Shown here piece by piece: positions 1 to 9,023 of a stretch of DNA of 48,297 nucleotides. Position 1 is the first letter of the stretch. Each line of letters starts with the position of its first letter. This DNA is from CAZBSE01 sp964561115 (lineage in GTDB: Bacteria; Actinomycetota; Humimicrobiia; Humimicrobiales; Humimicrobiaceae), in the NCBI GenBank assembly GCA_964561115.1, contig CAZLOE010000009.1:1-48297 (forward strand). Direction: 5' to 3'. Position numbers and translations under genes: made by a program. The notes beneath the pieces are model-generated. The model saw nothing but the letters and a program-made list of their open reading frames with translations. It had not been told where the DNA came from and searched no databases.

Positions 1-10
1 TTTTTTCTTC

Positions 11-2494
11 TCAATCAAGCACTATGTCTTCAAGGCTTAGATCAACTACCCGGAATAAAAACTTTTGCTCTGTATCAGGAATATCTGAGCCGCTCCATAG
101 AAAAGAAAAACCGTCATAATAATAACTGCTCCAATCCATAGTCGTACTTTCATATAAATACCCAGGTCCCCTTTCTGTGGTAATATTGAGGTAATAATTT
201 CCAGCCATAAAATCATCCTCTACGGTAATATCAATCGGAACCCATCCGTAATCAGGGATCTTGATCTCAACCCAGGCATGTCCTATATCTATTTCTTTAT
301 CCCATTCATATAGAATAGTATATACCGGTATTCCTGCTGAAAGTCTGGCCGGTATCCCTACTGACCTTAGAAGTGCGGTATAAAGTATTGCATAATCTGC
401 GCATACTCCGGCACCTCTCTGGAGTATTTCCGATGCATAAAGAAGTTCATATTCTCTGTCTGCTGCACGCCGATAATCATAATCAAGATTTCTAATAACA
501 AAATTATAAAGGATCTCAGCTATTATTAAAGGGTCGGATTCATTTCTTATCAACGATTTTGCTGTATTGTATATTATTGGGTTATCTGAGTCTATAAAGA
601 GATCGTCTGAAGTATATTTTTCCATTTCTTCATCCTCTATATCATAATCATTGATGGTAATGTCATAATCTTTATAAAAGAATTCAGATATGGTAACATC
701 AGCTTCTATAGATGCGGTTAGACTTTCTCCTCCCAATAAATCGTCTTCAAACTCAAAATGAGCAAGCAAATTCCACTCATTATCAAAAACTTCTGAAGTA
801 TTTTCAATATTGGCTTTATATCCTTTTACTATTTGAAATGGTTGATAGGTCTGAGGTATTCTCATAAAGCACTCAATATCCTTTAAACTTTCGGTACCAT
901 TATTGATTAAAATATATTCTATCTCTACCGTAAATGTGTGTTCGATTTCTGGTATCACTGGCGGGATGTTTTCTTTCACTGTTATAAATTCAGAAATCTC
1001 ACTTTCCTCCAGTCCATCACTGACAATCAACCTTACTTTATATTCACCAGGCTGATCAAAATAATAATAAAAAGAATCCTCATCTGAACATTCTTCATCA
1101 TCGATCATCCACCTGTATTTCAATTCATCTCCATCAATATCATAAGTCTTTAGTGCAGACAGATAAACAGGTATTTCAGTTTGATAATATCCATCCATAG
1201 TATCTCCGAATATTTCGATTATTGCTTCCGGGGTGAAGTTTTCGTCATCGCTACTTTCCACAAAAAGATTTTCTTCGTCTGAATATTGACCTGACAGCAT
1301 TATTATAGACATCCCTTCCATTCCATCAGCTACATAACCATAGTTACCGTTTATAGTTATGTCACAAGAGATCCCAAAAGTTTTTAGGCTGTCTACAATC
1401 AAAGGTTCACTTTCATTTGAAACATCTATTGCATATATACCTCCCGACAGACTTGAAATATAAATAAAACTGTCAGCAGCATCCATTTCCCATGCCCCTC
1501 CTAAGATCTCGCAACCTCCAACAGCTTCCGGGCTGGATACATCTCCTATTTCTATTACCTGCAACATGCTCTCAATATATTTCTCGTTTTCCCTATCCCA
1601 TTTCCAGCTTGATATATAGGCATAATTTCCAAGTATGTATATTCCCCATGCATTCGATGATAACTTACAGGAACCTGCAAGTCCGGGCTTTTGTTTGTCT
1701 TCGATATCTATTATATAAAGCCTGCTTATTTCTGTATATTCTTTCTTCTGATAATCATAGTAATTTACATTAATATAAGCCTTATTATCTTCTATCCATA
1801 TTCCTGACGGTATACCATCCATTTCATAACTGCCGGCAGCTAAGGGATTTTTTTTATTTGATATATCTATTATTTCAAGCTTGTTTACTTCTGAATCTTC
1901 TTCCATAACAGATGTACTGATATATGCATAATCACTCTCAATAAAAAGGCAGTTTACAGATTTTATATTACCCTCGCCGGTATTATAGTTATACAATAAC
2001 CTGGGATCATCCTTTTCATTTACATCCACGATATAAAAACCACAGTCAGTATATTCATCATCATTATCATCTTTATGGTAAACATAATAAGAAATATAGG
2101 CATAATCTTCTTTTACAATAACAATATTAGCAGAATCTACTCCAGGACACTTTCCAATTATAGAAGGATTTTCTTTGTCTCTTATATCTACTATATAAAG
2201 AACTCCCAGATCGTTTGTAAGATAGGCGTAATTGCCATTTATGTCTACATCTATAGCCTGCCCTGATACTTTAATATTGCTTATAAGTCTGGCGTCAGGA
2301 ACCCCGGTAAATTCTGTTTCTTCTGACGGTTCTTCCTCCTTAATATACTGTCTTCTGGTTTCGCCGTTTTGGATTTTTAATGGCAGGTAGCAGCAAGACG
2401 TCACTATCAATCCCGGTATTAAGACTAAGATTATTATAAAAGATATTTTAGAAATACCATGCGGGTTTAATCTAATCCTTTTTTTCTTCATCAT
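11..2494 (-). CDS. LVIVD-propeller / PKD / transglutaminase-like lipoprotein
   Basis: A secreted lipoprotein of 827 residues. The N terminus has basic residues, a hydrophobic stretch (about 16-32) and a lipobox VTSC with Cys34 as the lipidation site. Residues about 65-405 hold six to seven repeats of the LVIVD type (pattern GNYAYL...G.YIVDI), which should form a beta-propeller. Residues about 425-508 resemble a PKD domain (YDIDGDELKYRW...PGEYKVRLIVSDG). The region from about 640 to 765 is a transglutaminase-like cysteine protease fold with GAGVCADYA (Cys698), GHAWVEI (His739) and PIDIT (Asp755), so the triad looks intact. Two adjacent ATG codons (2494, 2491) could start it. It overlaps the end of scpB by 23 bp, suggesting coupling. 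The substrate is unknown; binding or remodelling of surface protein is an inference. Confidence 0.8.
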   Translation of the reverse strand: MMKKKRIRLNPHGISKISFIIILVLIPGLIVTSCCYLPLKIQNGETRRQYIKEEEPSEETEFTGVPDARLISNIKVSGQAIDVDINGNYAYLTNDLGVLYIVDIRDKENPSIIGKCPGVDSANIVIVKEDYAYISYYVYHKDDNDDEYTDCGFYIVDVNEKDDPRLLYNYNTGEGNIKSVNCLFIESDYAYISTSVMEEDSEVNKLEIIDISNKKNPLAAGSYEMDGIPSGIWIEDNKAYINVNYYDYQKKEYTEISRLYIIDIEDKQKPGLAGSCKLSSNAWGIYILGNYAYISSWKWDRENEKYIESMLQVIEIGDVSSPEAVGGCEILGGAWEMDAADSFIYISSLSGGIYAIDVSNESEPLIVDSLKTFGISCDITINGNYGYVADGMEGMSIIMLSGQYSDEENLFVESSDDENFTPEAIIEIFGDTMDGYYQTEIPVYLSALKTYDIDGDELKYRWMIDDEECSDEDSFYYYFDQPGEYKVRLIVSDGLEESEISEFITVKENIPPVIPEIEHTFTVEIEYILINNGTESLKDIECFMRIPQTYQPFQIVKGYKANIENTSEVFDNEWNLLAHFEFEDDLLGGESLTASIEADVTISEFFYKDYDITINDYDIEDEEMEKYTSDDLFIDSDNPIIYNTAKSLIRNESDPLIIAEILYNFVIRNLDYDYRRAADREYELLYASEILQRGAGVCADYAILYTALLRSVGIPARLSAGIPVYTILYEWDKEIDIGHAWVEIKIPDYGWVPIDITVEDDFMAGNYYLNITTERGPGYLYESTTMDWSSYYYDGFSFLWSGSDIPDTEQKFLFRVVDLSLEDIVLD

Positions 2495-3074
2495 TTTCTT
2501 TCATAAATTCAAGAGGCGGAAGATCTTTTATACTATCTATGCCCAGCAGCTCCAGAAATCTATCTGTAGTCTTATAGAGCAGAGGGCTTCCGGGTTCTTT
2601 TAGCTTTCCTGCCTCCTTTATCAATCCCTTATCTACCAGGGTTAATATTACGCTGTCCGTCCTGACACCTCTTATCTCAGCAACCTGAGTCCTGGTAACA
2701 GGCTGCCTGTAGGATATTATTGCAAGGGTTTCAAGTGCGGCCTGTGAAAGATGTGTACGTATATTTGACTTAGCAAACCTTATTAATACATCATTTAATG
2801 CGGGATTGGAATATAATCTAAAACACCCTGCCACTCTTTTAAGAATAAAACCTCTATTATTATCAGCATATTCTTTTTCCAACAGACCTATTATCTCATA
2901 AACTTTTTTTTCTTTTATTTTCAGAACGGAAGATATTTCACTTGCCTTTACTAATCCTTCTGATATAAAGAGTACACCTTCCACACATGACTTTAGCCAT
3001 TGGTCTCCCTTAAAAAAGTCTAAATTGGTATTTTTTTTGCTCCTGCCGGTTTCATTTTTTTCTTTACTCATCAT
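2472..3074 (-). CDS. scpB: Segregation and condensation protein B
   Basis: ScpB (200 residues) dimerises and binds the kleisin ScpA in the Smc-ScpAB condensin that compacts and segregates the chromosome. The segment from about 25 to 185 shows the two winged-helix domains of the family, including the conserved stretch ALETLAIISYRQPVTRTQVAEI near the middle and the GLI.EAG wing. The charged N terminus (about 20 residues) and the acidic/basic tail are poorly conserved extras. It follows scpA after 7 bp, inside a repeated ATGATG stretch that offers two start codons (3074, 3071). No clear Shine-Dalgarno is seen, so translation is probably coupled to scpA. Confidence 0.95.
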   Translation of the reverse strand: MMSKEKNETGRSKKNTNLDFFKGDQWLKSCVEGVLFISEGLVKASEISSVLKIKEKKVYEIIGLLEKEYADNNRGFILKRVAGCFRLYSNPALNDVLIRFAKSNIRTHLSQAALETLAIISYRQPVTRTQVAEIRGVRTDSVILTLVDKGLIKEAGKLKEPGSPLLYKTTDRFLELLGIDSIKDLPPLEFMKENDEEKKD

Positions 3075-3081
3075 ATCATCA

Positions 3082-3825
3082 TCATATTTTTTTAATTATG
3101 ATGTTTCCGAAATTTTCAAACTGTATGATATCAACAGCCTCTTTCTTATAAAGTTCCAATATGGATAAAAAACTAATTATTTTATCAATGACCCTACTAT
3201 ATCCTAAAGTAAGTTCTTTAAAATTAATACTATCTCTGGAATTCAATATCTTACTTATCCTGTCCATTTCTTCAAAGATGCTTATGCTGATCCTTTTATC
3301 ATATAGTTCACTTAAATTAAATATTTCTTCATTGTATTTGATCAGTTTAGAAGCAATAGAGCATAATTCACCAGTATTTATATTCCTTGTAAAATCCGGG
3401 AATAATTTCAAGAATTTATCTTCTACTGGCGCTTCTCTTACAAAATATAAAGCCTCTTTTTCATAAAGGCTTTTAAAATAATTTGATAATTTTTTAAAGA
3501 TTCTGTACTCTTCTTCTCTTTGCTTTAATATATCGGTATCAATCTTATCTCCCCCATTGATTTCAGCATCTCTTTTTGAGGGAATCAGTGACCTTGATTT
3601 TATCTCCATTAAGATAGAAGCAGTATGAATAAACCCTGAGAGTGTATCAAATAATACATTTTTATTTATTTTGACATGGTCAATGAAATCACTGGTTATG
3701 GTACTTAAACTTATATCATAAATATCTTCTTTTTTCTTTTGGACTAACTCTAAAAGCAGATATATCGGACCTTTGAATTTATTATACTCTATTAAATAAT
3801 CTTTACTTTCTATACAGTTATTCAA
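3082..3825 (-). CDS. scpA: Segregation and condensation protein A (kleisin)
   Basis: ScpA (247 residues) is the kleisin that bridges the Smc ATPase heads. The N-terminal signature is the familiar 'F.GP...LL.LV..KK.DI.DI..S.IT..F' pattern (here FKGPIYLLLELVQKKKEDIY). It is followed by helices with the EIKSRSLIP motif and a C-terminal winged helix (about 185-247). The start is a TTG one base downstream of the trpS stop. It places the conserved block at residue 18, as usual for the family, and no ATG is available upstream of that block. The order trpS-scpA-scpB forms a tight group; ScpA and ScpB adjacency is widespread. Confidence 0.93.
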   Translation of the reverse strand: MNNCIESKDYLIEYNKFKGPIYLLLELVQKKKEDIYDISLSTITSDFIDHVKINKNVLFDTLSGFIHTASILMEIKSRSLIPSKRDAEINGGDKIDTDILKQREEEYRIFKKLSNYFKSLYEKEALYFVREAPVEDKFLKLFPDFTRNINTGELCSIASKLIKYNEEIFNLSELYDKRISISIFEEMDRISKILNSRDSINFKELTLGYSRVIDKIISFLSILELYKKEAVDIIQFENFGNIIIKKI

Positions 3826-3826
3826 T

Positions 3827-4807
3827 CTAATCTATACCCATCTTTTTTCTTACGTCGGATATTATTTTTCCTGCTATCTTTGTGACATATTTTTTGCCTT
3901 CTTCAAGTATGTCATAAATATAATTTATATCTTTTTTGATGCTGTTTCTTCTTTCACGGAATTGTTCCAATGATTTAAATATTATCTCTGACAGCTCGTC
4001 TTTACATTGGGTACACCCTATCTTTCCATCTCTGCATCTTTGTTCAATTGATCCTATTTCTTTTCCTCTGTAAATCTTATAAAAATCGAAGATATTACAT
4101 ACTTCAGGGTGCCCTGGATCCTTAAGATGTATCCTTTTTGGATCGGTTATCATCATTCTTACTTTTTTACTGATGGTCTTAAAATCATCTGATAAAAATA
4201 TTGCGTTGTTATAGCTTTTGGACATTTTTCTTCCATCTGTTCCCGGAACTCTGGTCGATTTTGAAAGCATTTCCTTTGGTTCGGTAAAATAATCACCATA
4301 TAAATAATTAAATCTGCGCGCAATTTCTCTGGTGATCTCAAGATGAGGCAGCTGGTCTTCCCCTACCGGGATTATATCTGAATTTACAATAAGTATATCA
4401 GCTGCCATTAGTACCGGATATTCTAAAAATCCCAGCGTTGACAGGTCTTTTGACTTCAATTCTTTCATCTGTTCTTTATATGTAGGGCACCTTTCCAGCC
4501 AGGAAAGAGGAGTTATCATTGAAAAATACAGTGTAAGTTCTGAAATCTGGGGAATATCTGACTGCCGGTATATATGAGTCAGATCGGGATCTATCCCCAA
4601 GGCTACTAAATCTACTGCACATTCAATCAAATCCGATTTTATATTTTTTGGATTTTGATATTCTGTTGATAATGCATGCCAGTCAACCAGAAAGAAAAAG
4701 TTTTCATAATTTTTCTGGTTTTCTATCATATTGATTATGTTCCCGTGCAGGTGACCCAGATGTAATTTCCCGGTAGGCCTGAAACCGGTAAGCATTTTCT
4801 TTTTCAT
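3827..4807 (-). CDS. trpS: Tryptophanyl-tRNA synthetase, probable [4Fe-4S] type
   Basis: A class Ic synthetase (326 residues) that charges tRNA-Trp. The HIGH-type motif is TGKLHLGHLHGN (12-23) and the KMSKS motif lies at 194-198. Normal family length. Four cysteines in the C-terminal half, Cys237, Cys258, Cys265 and Cys268, are spaced C-x20-C-x6-C-x2-C. This nearly matches the C-x22-C-x6-C-x2-C motif of the iron-sulfur TrpRS known from Thermotoga maritima, where the cluster sits by the anticodon-binding region. A good Shine-Dalgarno (AGGAG, 9 nt spacing) supports the ATG start. It is not accompanied by other tryptophan genes, and scpA follows after 1 bp. Confidence 0.95.
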   Translation of the reverse strand: MKKKMLTGFRPTGKLHLGHLHGNIINMIENQKNYENFFFLVDWHALSTEYQNPKNIKSDLIECAVDLVALGIDPDLTHIYRQSDIPQISELTLYFSMITPLSWLERCPTYKEQMKELKSKDLSTLGFLEYPVLMAADILIVNSDIIPVGEDQLPHLEITREIARRFNYLYGDYFTEPKEMLSKSTRVPGTDGRKMSKSYNNAIFLSDDFKTISKKVRMMITDPKRIHLKDPGHPEVCNIFDFYKIYRGKEIGSIEQRCRDGKIGCTQCKDELSEIIFKSLEQFRERRNSIKKDINYIYDILEEGKKYVTKIAGKIISDVRKKMGID

Positions 4808-4836
4808 TTAATCAATCTCCTGTTTATGTTCGGCTG

Positions 4837-5550
4837 TTAAATTAAATACTGCCACCAGACGCAGCCGTTATAAATAAAATTAAATACCGGAGAAATAATA
4901 CTCCAGAATATTCTTCCACCCAAAAATAGAAATAAAAAAATGATTATGAATCCAAACCTTCCGAAACTCAGATATCTGAACATGACTTCATCGGGCAGGA
5001 AAGAAGCGACTATCTTTGAACCATCCAGAGGAGGTATAGGTATAAAATTAAATATTGCCAGAAAAATATTTATATATATGGCACCCTGAAATATCTGGCT
5101 CACAAGTTCAAATGTTTCATATCCCAGACTATCAGACATTATCTGGCCGTTTGTAACCCTGAAAAAAATAAAATAAAAAAGACCATAAATAAGGCCTACC
5201 GTAAAAGCAAAAATGAGATTTGACGTAGGTCCTGCAAGTGATGTATACCGAAGTCCCTTTCTGTAATTTCTAAAATAACCTGGATTAATAGGTACAGGCT
5301 TCGCATAACCAAAAATAATACCTGAATTTATAAGTATTAATAACAAAGGCAGTAGTATAGTCCCAAATAAATCTATATGGGCGATAGGATTTAAAGTAAG
5401 CCTTCCCATGTTTTTTGCAGTTGAATCGCCGTTTTTATAGGCTATGAAACCGTGAGCATATTCATGTATGACAACTCCCATTACCAGTCCCGGAGCCCAT
5501 ATTGCCAGCTGCCTCAAAAAATTTAGTATTGACTGTCCTAAATTTGCCAT
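4837..5550 (-). CDS. Site-2 protease family membrane metallopeptidase (M50)
   Basis: A short, PDZ-less intramembrane zinc metalloprotease of 237 residues. The zinc site is HEYAH (His29-Glu30...His33) in the first membrane segment, and the third ligand is probably Asp176 in FIPIPPLDGSK. LAGPTSN (106-112) is the conserved loop before the second core segment. Four or more hydrophobic helices are visible (about 18-38, 62-82, 108-130, 155-172, 195-215). Members of this subgroup are common next to scpA/scpB or trpS in Gram-positive genomes, but their substrates are generally unknown. Start supported by an AAGAGG site about 10 nt upstream of the ATG. The 91-bp gap before it (5551-5641) shows no clear promoter or terminator. 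Confidence 0.9.
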   Translation of the reverse strand: MANLGQSILNFLRQLAIWAPGLVMGVVIHEYAHGFIAYKNGDSTAKNMGRLTLNPIAHIDLFGTILLPLLLILINSGIIFGYAKPVPINPGYFRNYRKGLRYTSLAGPTSNLIFAFTVGLIYGLFYFIFFRVTNGQIMSDSLGYETFELVSQIFQGAIYINIFLAIFNFIPIPPLDGSKIVASFLPDEVMFRYLSFGRFGFIIIFLFLFLGGRIFWSIISPVFNFIYNGCVWWQYLI

Positions 5551-5641
5551 ATAAGCTAACCTCTTTTTCTTTGACCATATACCTTACCAAAATCTATTAA
5601 ATTTGCAATATTATATGCCGCCAATAATCATTATTAATAAG

Positions 5642-6559
5642 TTATAGTCTTTCTCTTGGGTGGTATTTAAAATATGCTTCCTTTATATAACTTTTATTTA
5701 GACTGGTATAAATCTCGGTCGTAGAAATACTGCTGTGGCCCAAAAGTTCCTGCACCGTCTTTAAATCAGCCCCCTTCTGGATCATATGAGTAGCAAAACT
5801 ATGTCTAAAAATATGGGGATATATATTTTTATCAAGGTTTATTCTTCTGGCATACTTCTTTAATATCTTCCAAAACCCCTGCCTTGTGATTTTATTCCCG
5901 TATTTATTTAAAAAAACATAATCTGACTTATGCTCCTGTTCTATTTTATATCTGCTGGTCCTGATATATTTTTTTAAATACAGCAGTCCGTTCCTTCCAA
6001 CCGGAGTTATTCTTTCCTTATCGCCTTTTCCTATAAATCTTATTAATTCCTCGTCAAAATCAATATCCTGTAGCCTTAAATTTATTAATTCACTCACTCT
6101 TAAACCGCAGGAATATATTAACTCAAACATGGCTTTGTCTCTTAATTCCAGTTTTGTAGAACTTGGTATGCTATCAAGAAATCTTTCAACTTCATCTATA
6201 CTTAAAACCTCCAGCATTTTTATCGGCTTTTTAGGATTACTTACCTGGACCCAGGGATTTTTTCTGCATATTTCCTCTCTAACTAAAAATTTATAAAAAC
6301 TCCTAAGGGTCGATAATATTCTTGCAATGGATGATTCTGATTGATCTATATGTAAAAATTTAAGAAAATCTAATACCTGCTCTTTTTTAAGCTCGGTGTA
6401 ATTTGTTATATTGCTTTCTTCTAAAAAACTCTTAAATTTTTTCAGGTCTCTTGTGTAGGAATTTACAGTGTTTGCAAGTAGTAGTTTTTCAAATCTTATA
6501 TATTCCATATATTTTCTTATACTACGGTCTATATTTTTATTTTTTATCTTTTTTTCCAA
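5642..6559 (-). CDS. xerD: Site-specific tyrosine recombinase XerD
   Basis: A tyrosine recombinase (305 residues) that resolves chromosome dimers at dif with XerC. It has an N-terminal SAM-like core-binding domain (about 14-100) and a C-terminal catalytic domain. Catalytic residues are Arg154 (CGLRVSEL), Lys178 (GKGDKER), His249 and Arg252 (PHIFRHSFATH), His275 (LLGHSS) and the nucleophile Tyr284 (TTEIYT). The complete set and the conserved place beside a Nudix gene, pyrG and recN identify it as the housekeeping enzyme rather than a phage integrase. The start is TTG at 6559, overlapping the Nudix gene by 23 bp. An ATG at 6508 is possible but would trim part of the N-terminal helix. Confidence 0.92.
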   Translation of the reverse strand: MEKKIKNKNIDRSIRKYMEYIRFEKLLLANTVNSYTRDLKKFKSFLEESNITNYTELKKEQVLDFLKFLHIDQSESSIARILSTLRSFYKFLVREEICRKNPWVQVSNPKKPIKMLEVLSIDEVERFLDSIPSSTKLELRDKAMFELIYSCGLRVSELINLRLQDIDFDEELIRFIGKGDKERITPVGRNGLLYLKKYIRTSRYKIEQEHKSDYVFLNKYGNKITRQGFWKILKKYARRINLDKNIYPHIFRHSFATHMIQKGADLKTVQELLGHSSISTTEIYTSLNKSYIKEAYFKYHPRERL

Positions 6560-7103
6560 TCTTCAATTGTTTACTTAAATAATCCCTTGCCATAAGGATC
6601 CCAATAATAGTCTTGGCATCTTTTATCTTGCCTTCATTTATAAGTGTAACAGTTTTTTCCAGATCCAGTTCATAAACATGTAAAAACTCGTCATCGTCTA
6701 AATTATTTTCTTTTCTCTCAAAATCTACTGCAAGATAAAGATATAATATCTCGTCTGCGAAGCCGGGAGATGTGTAAAAGGTCACCAGATGTATTAACTT
6801 GCCATCTACTGCTCCCACTTCTTCATGCAGCTCTCTTTCCGCACAGTCTTTTGGATCCTCACCCTTATCAATCTTTCCTGCCGGTATTTCCAGCAAAGCA
6901 ATTCCTACCGGATATCTGAACTGTTTTACCAGCACCACCTCACGCTTTTTATTTACCGGTACGATTCCCACGGCACCAGGATGTGAGACTTTTTCCCTGG
7001 TGGCGATTTTTTTATTGGGAAGCATTACATTATCCAGGTATAATTTAATTATTTTACCGCTGAAGATCTTCTTTGATTTTATCTTTTTTTCATATAGTTC
7101 CAT
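6537..7103 (-). CDS. ADP-ribose pyrophosphatase-like Nudix hydrolase
   Basis: A Nudix hydrolase of 188 residues resembling the ADP-sugar pyrophosphatase (NudF) subfamily, which cleaves ADP-ribose to AMP and ribose-5-phosphate. The Nudix box spans about residues 76-98 (G...E...REL.EE.G) with RELHEEVG intact. The upstream strand QFRYPVGIALLEIPAGK (61-77) and the downstream TSPGFADEI are typical of the ADP-ribose subfamily. An ATG start is preceded by AAGGA at a rather long distance. The gene lies between the M20 peptidase and xerD, the same neighbours as in actinobacterial pyrG-nudix-xerD groups. Exact substrate unverified. Confidence 0.9.
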   Translation of the reverse strand: MELYEKKIKSKKIFSGKIIKLYLDNVMLPNKKIATREKVSHPGAVGIVPVNKKREVVLVKQFRYPVGIALLEIPAGKIDKGEDPKDCAERELHEEVGAVDGKLIHLVTFYTSPGFADEILYLYLAVDFERKENNLDDDEFLHVYELDLEKTVTLINEGKIKDAKTIIGILMARDYLSKQLKIGKKDKK

Positions 7104-7132
7104 TTTAAATTTTAAAATTCCTTATAAGATTT

Positions 7133-8257
7133 TTATTTGATCACAGTCTTACATATGTTCAGTACAAGCCGGGCAAGCTTTTCCAATTGATTGATTTTTA
7201 CAAATTCTTTAGCTGTATGGATATTCTCTACCCCGGCACTAAGATTAACTGCAATTTTCCCTTTTGAATTAAATATATTAATATCGCTACCGCCTCCAGA
7301 AGACATTATCTTTGGTTTTATATTCAAAATTTTTAGCGCATTTCTTGCTACCTTCATAGGGATTTCACTTCTATTTATTTTAAACCCGTCATATTCCCTT
7401 ACTACCTTATATTTTAAGCCAGCGCCTGTATCCCGTGCACCTTTTTTTAAATCATCTATCATTCTTTTTGTTATCGAATTTAGTTTTGATAATTTTAAGC
7501 TCCTGGCTTCCATTTCCACCCTGGTGTTCTCAGGTACTATGTTGGTAGCCACCCCGCCTTCTATCCTGCCGATATTACATGTGCTTTCATTATCTATTCT
7601 ACCCATTTTCATATTTGAAATAGCTATTGATGCAGCTTTGATTGAGTTAATCCCCTTTTCTGGTTCTATGCCAGCATGGGTCGCCTTTCCTTTAAACTGG
7701 GCAATAATTGAATTATGAAACGGCGCCCGGTTTATTATTGTCCCTACATCTCCATCACTGTCAAAGGCAAATCCATATTTAGCATCAACCATATCCATAT
7801 TTATATTTTTTGCCCCCAGCACACCTATTTCTTCAGAAATAGTAAACATGATATAAATATCACCTGTGGATATTTTTTCTTCCCTGATTACATTTAATAT
7901 TTCAATAATCGCTGCTACAGCTACTTTATCATCACCGCCCAGTATAGTATCTTTGTCTTCATTATATATTTTCCCATTTTTTATTACCGGATTGATATCA
8001 CCCTCTACTTTAACTGTATCGAGATGTGCAGTCAAAAAAATCGGTCTGCTTCCAGACGGGTTTTTAGTTCTATAGACAGCTATTATATTTCCGGCATTAC
8101 TGCCAAATCTCTGGCCACATCTGTCAATACTCACTTCAAGGCCAAGATCCTTTAACTTATTTTTTACATAACCGACTATCTTTTTCTCATTTTTGGATGG
8201 ACTTTTTATACTTACTAGTTCAATAAATGTTTTTAAAAGCCTCTTTTTATTGATCAA
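7133..8257 (-). CDS. PepT-like M20 family metallopeptidase
   Basis: A di-zinc peptidase of the M20 (peptidase T / YqjE-like) family, 374 residues. Metal-site motifs are AHLDT (His78, Asp80), LGGDDK (bridging Asp109), SEEIG (Glu142-Glu143, general base and ligand), FDSDG (about Asp166) and a C-terminal ENIHTAKEF histidine. The lid/dimerisation domain lies at about 182-295 with ATHAG. Such enzymes release N-terminal residues from small peptides, though the substrate of this subgroup is uncertain. Translation starts at a TTG (8257) preceded by GGGAG inside the end of the DUF1461 gene. The spacing of 7 bp suggests one operon. Confidence 0.88.
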   Translation of the reverse strand: MINKKRLLKTFIELVSIKSPSKNEKKIVGYVKNKLKDLGLEVSIDRCGQRFGSNAGNIIAVYRTKNPSGSRPIFLTAHLDTVKVEGDINPVIKNGKIYNEDKDTILGGDDKVAVAAIIEILNVIREEKISTGDIYIMFTISEEIGVLGAKNINMDMVDAKYGFAFDSDGDVGTIINRAPFHNSIIAQFKGKATHAGIEPEKGINSIKAASIAISNMKMGRIDNESTCNIGRIEGGVATNIVPENTRVEMEARSLKLSKLNSITKRMIDDLKKGARDTGAGLKYKVVREYDGFKINRSEIPMKVARNALKILNIKPKIMSSGGGSDINIFNSKGKIAVNLSAGVENIHTAKEFVKINQLEKLARLVLNICKTVIK

Positions 8258-8264
8258 ATTATTA

Positions 8265-8993
8265 TCATCTCCCGTCAGTCGAATGCTTTTTAAATCTATA
8301 AACGTTTATTAAAATTATGCCCACAGCCAGTATTACAGCTGATAGAACAGCCGAACTTAATATTATTCTTAAGAAAAAATCATAAAAAAATCCAAAAGGA
8401 AAAATAGTGATTATAAGTGACCCTGAAGGGAAGGAAAAATTTCCCTGTGGGAAAAACAGCCGGTGAAAATTATCAAATAAAACCGGAAAATTATTTCCCA
8501 GCAAATATAATAATAAAATAAAAAACAGCACAATACCCGAAGAAATCATAAATACTGTTCCCAGGTCTTTTAAAAAAATACCTGTTTTTATCTTTATGAT
8601 AAAAAAGGTTGTTATAATAAACAAAAGAATACCTGCACAGTAAAGGACAAATATCTTTAACAGCAGTGATCTTACGTCTTCAAGATGCCTTATTTCATCA
8701 TCACTAAAATTAGTAGCTTCGCTCTTTATTTCATCATTAAACCTTACCTGGGTGTCATAATCCACAGGTCTCAATTCTTCCCTGTATTTAAAAAATTCAT
8801 ATATTTTTACCGTGACTTTTAAAACATCATCCTTATTTAAACTATAATACACTCCATTGTCTTCATATAGATCTTCATAATAGTTTAAATTAAATATGTG
8901 ATAAGCTAGCGGAGTAAAAATGATGATGATTATAAGAAAAATGGAATTTAGAAAAATTAAGGTTTTTCTTATTCTACTTCTTTTAGAACTCAT
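8265..8993 (-). CDS. DUF1461 / TIGR01906 family integral membrane protein
   Basis: A membrane protein of 242 residues with an N-terminal membrane helix (about 10-32), an extracytoplasmic segment, and three further helices (about 110-132, 140-162, 208-232). The segment FNDDEIRHLEDVR-like (here NFSDDEIRHLEDVRSLL, about 94-111) is the hallmark of the DUF1461/TIGR01906 family found mainly in Gram-positive bacteria. The function of the family is unknown. Start supported by AGGA 9 nt before the ATG. It lies between pyrG and the M20 peptidase; in Mycobacterium other genes fill this part of the recN-pyrG-nudix group, so it may be a lineage-specific insertion. Confidence 0.75.
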   Translation of the reverse strand: MSSKRSRIRKTLIFLNSIFLIIIIIFTPLAYHIFNLNYYEDLYEDNGVYYSLNKDDVLKVTVKIYEFFKYREELRPVDYDTQVRFNDEIKSEATNFSDDEIRHLEDVRSLLLKIFVLYCAGILLFIITTFFIIKIKTGIFLKDLGTVFMISSGIVLFFILLLYLLGNNFPVLFDNFHRLFFPQGNFSFPSGSLIITIFPFGFFYDFFLRIILSSAVLSAVILAVGIILINVYRFKKHSTDGR

Positions 8994-9023
8994 ATGATAA
9001 AATCCTGGAAATAAAATCTACTA

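Noticed and set aside
1492..2266. Open frames on the plus strand within the lipoprotein gene
   Set aside because: They are antisense to a well-supported CDS and have no recognisable product; the same applies to the other plus-strand frames in the window.
5551..5641. Promoter in front of the site-2 protease
   Set aside because: TATAAT-like strings are there but with no -35 at a proper distance.
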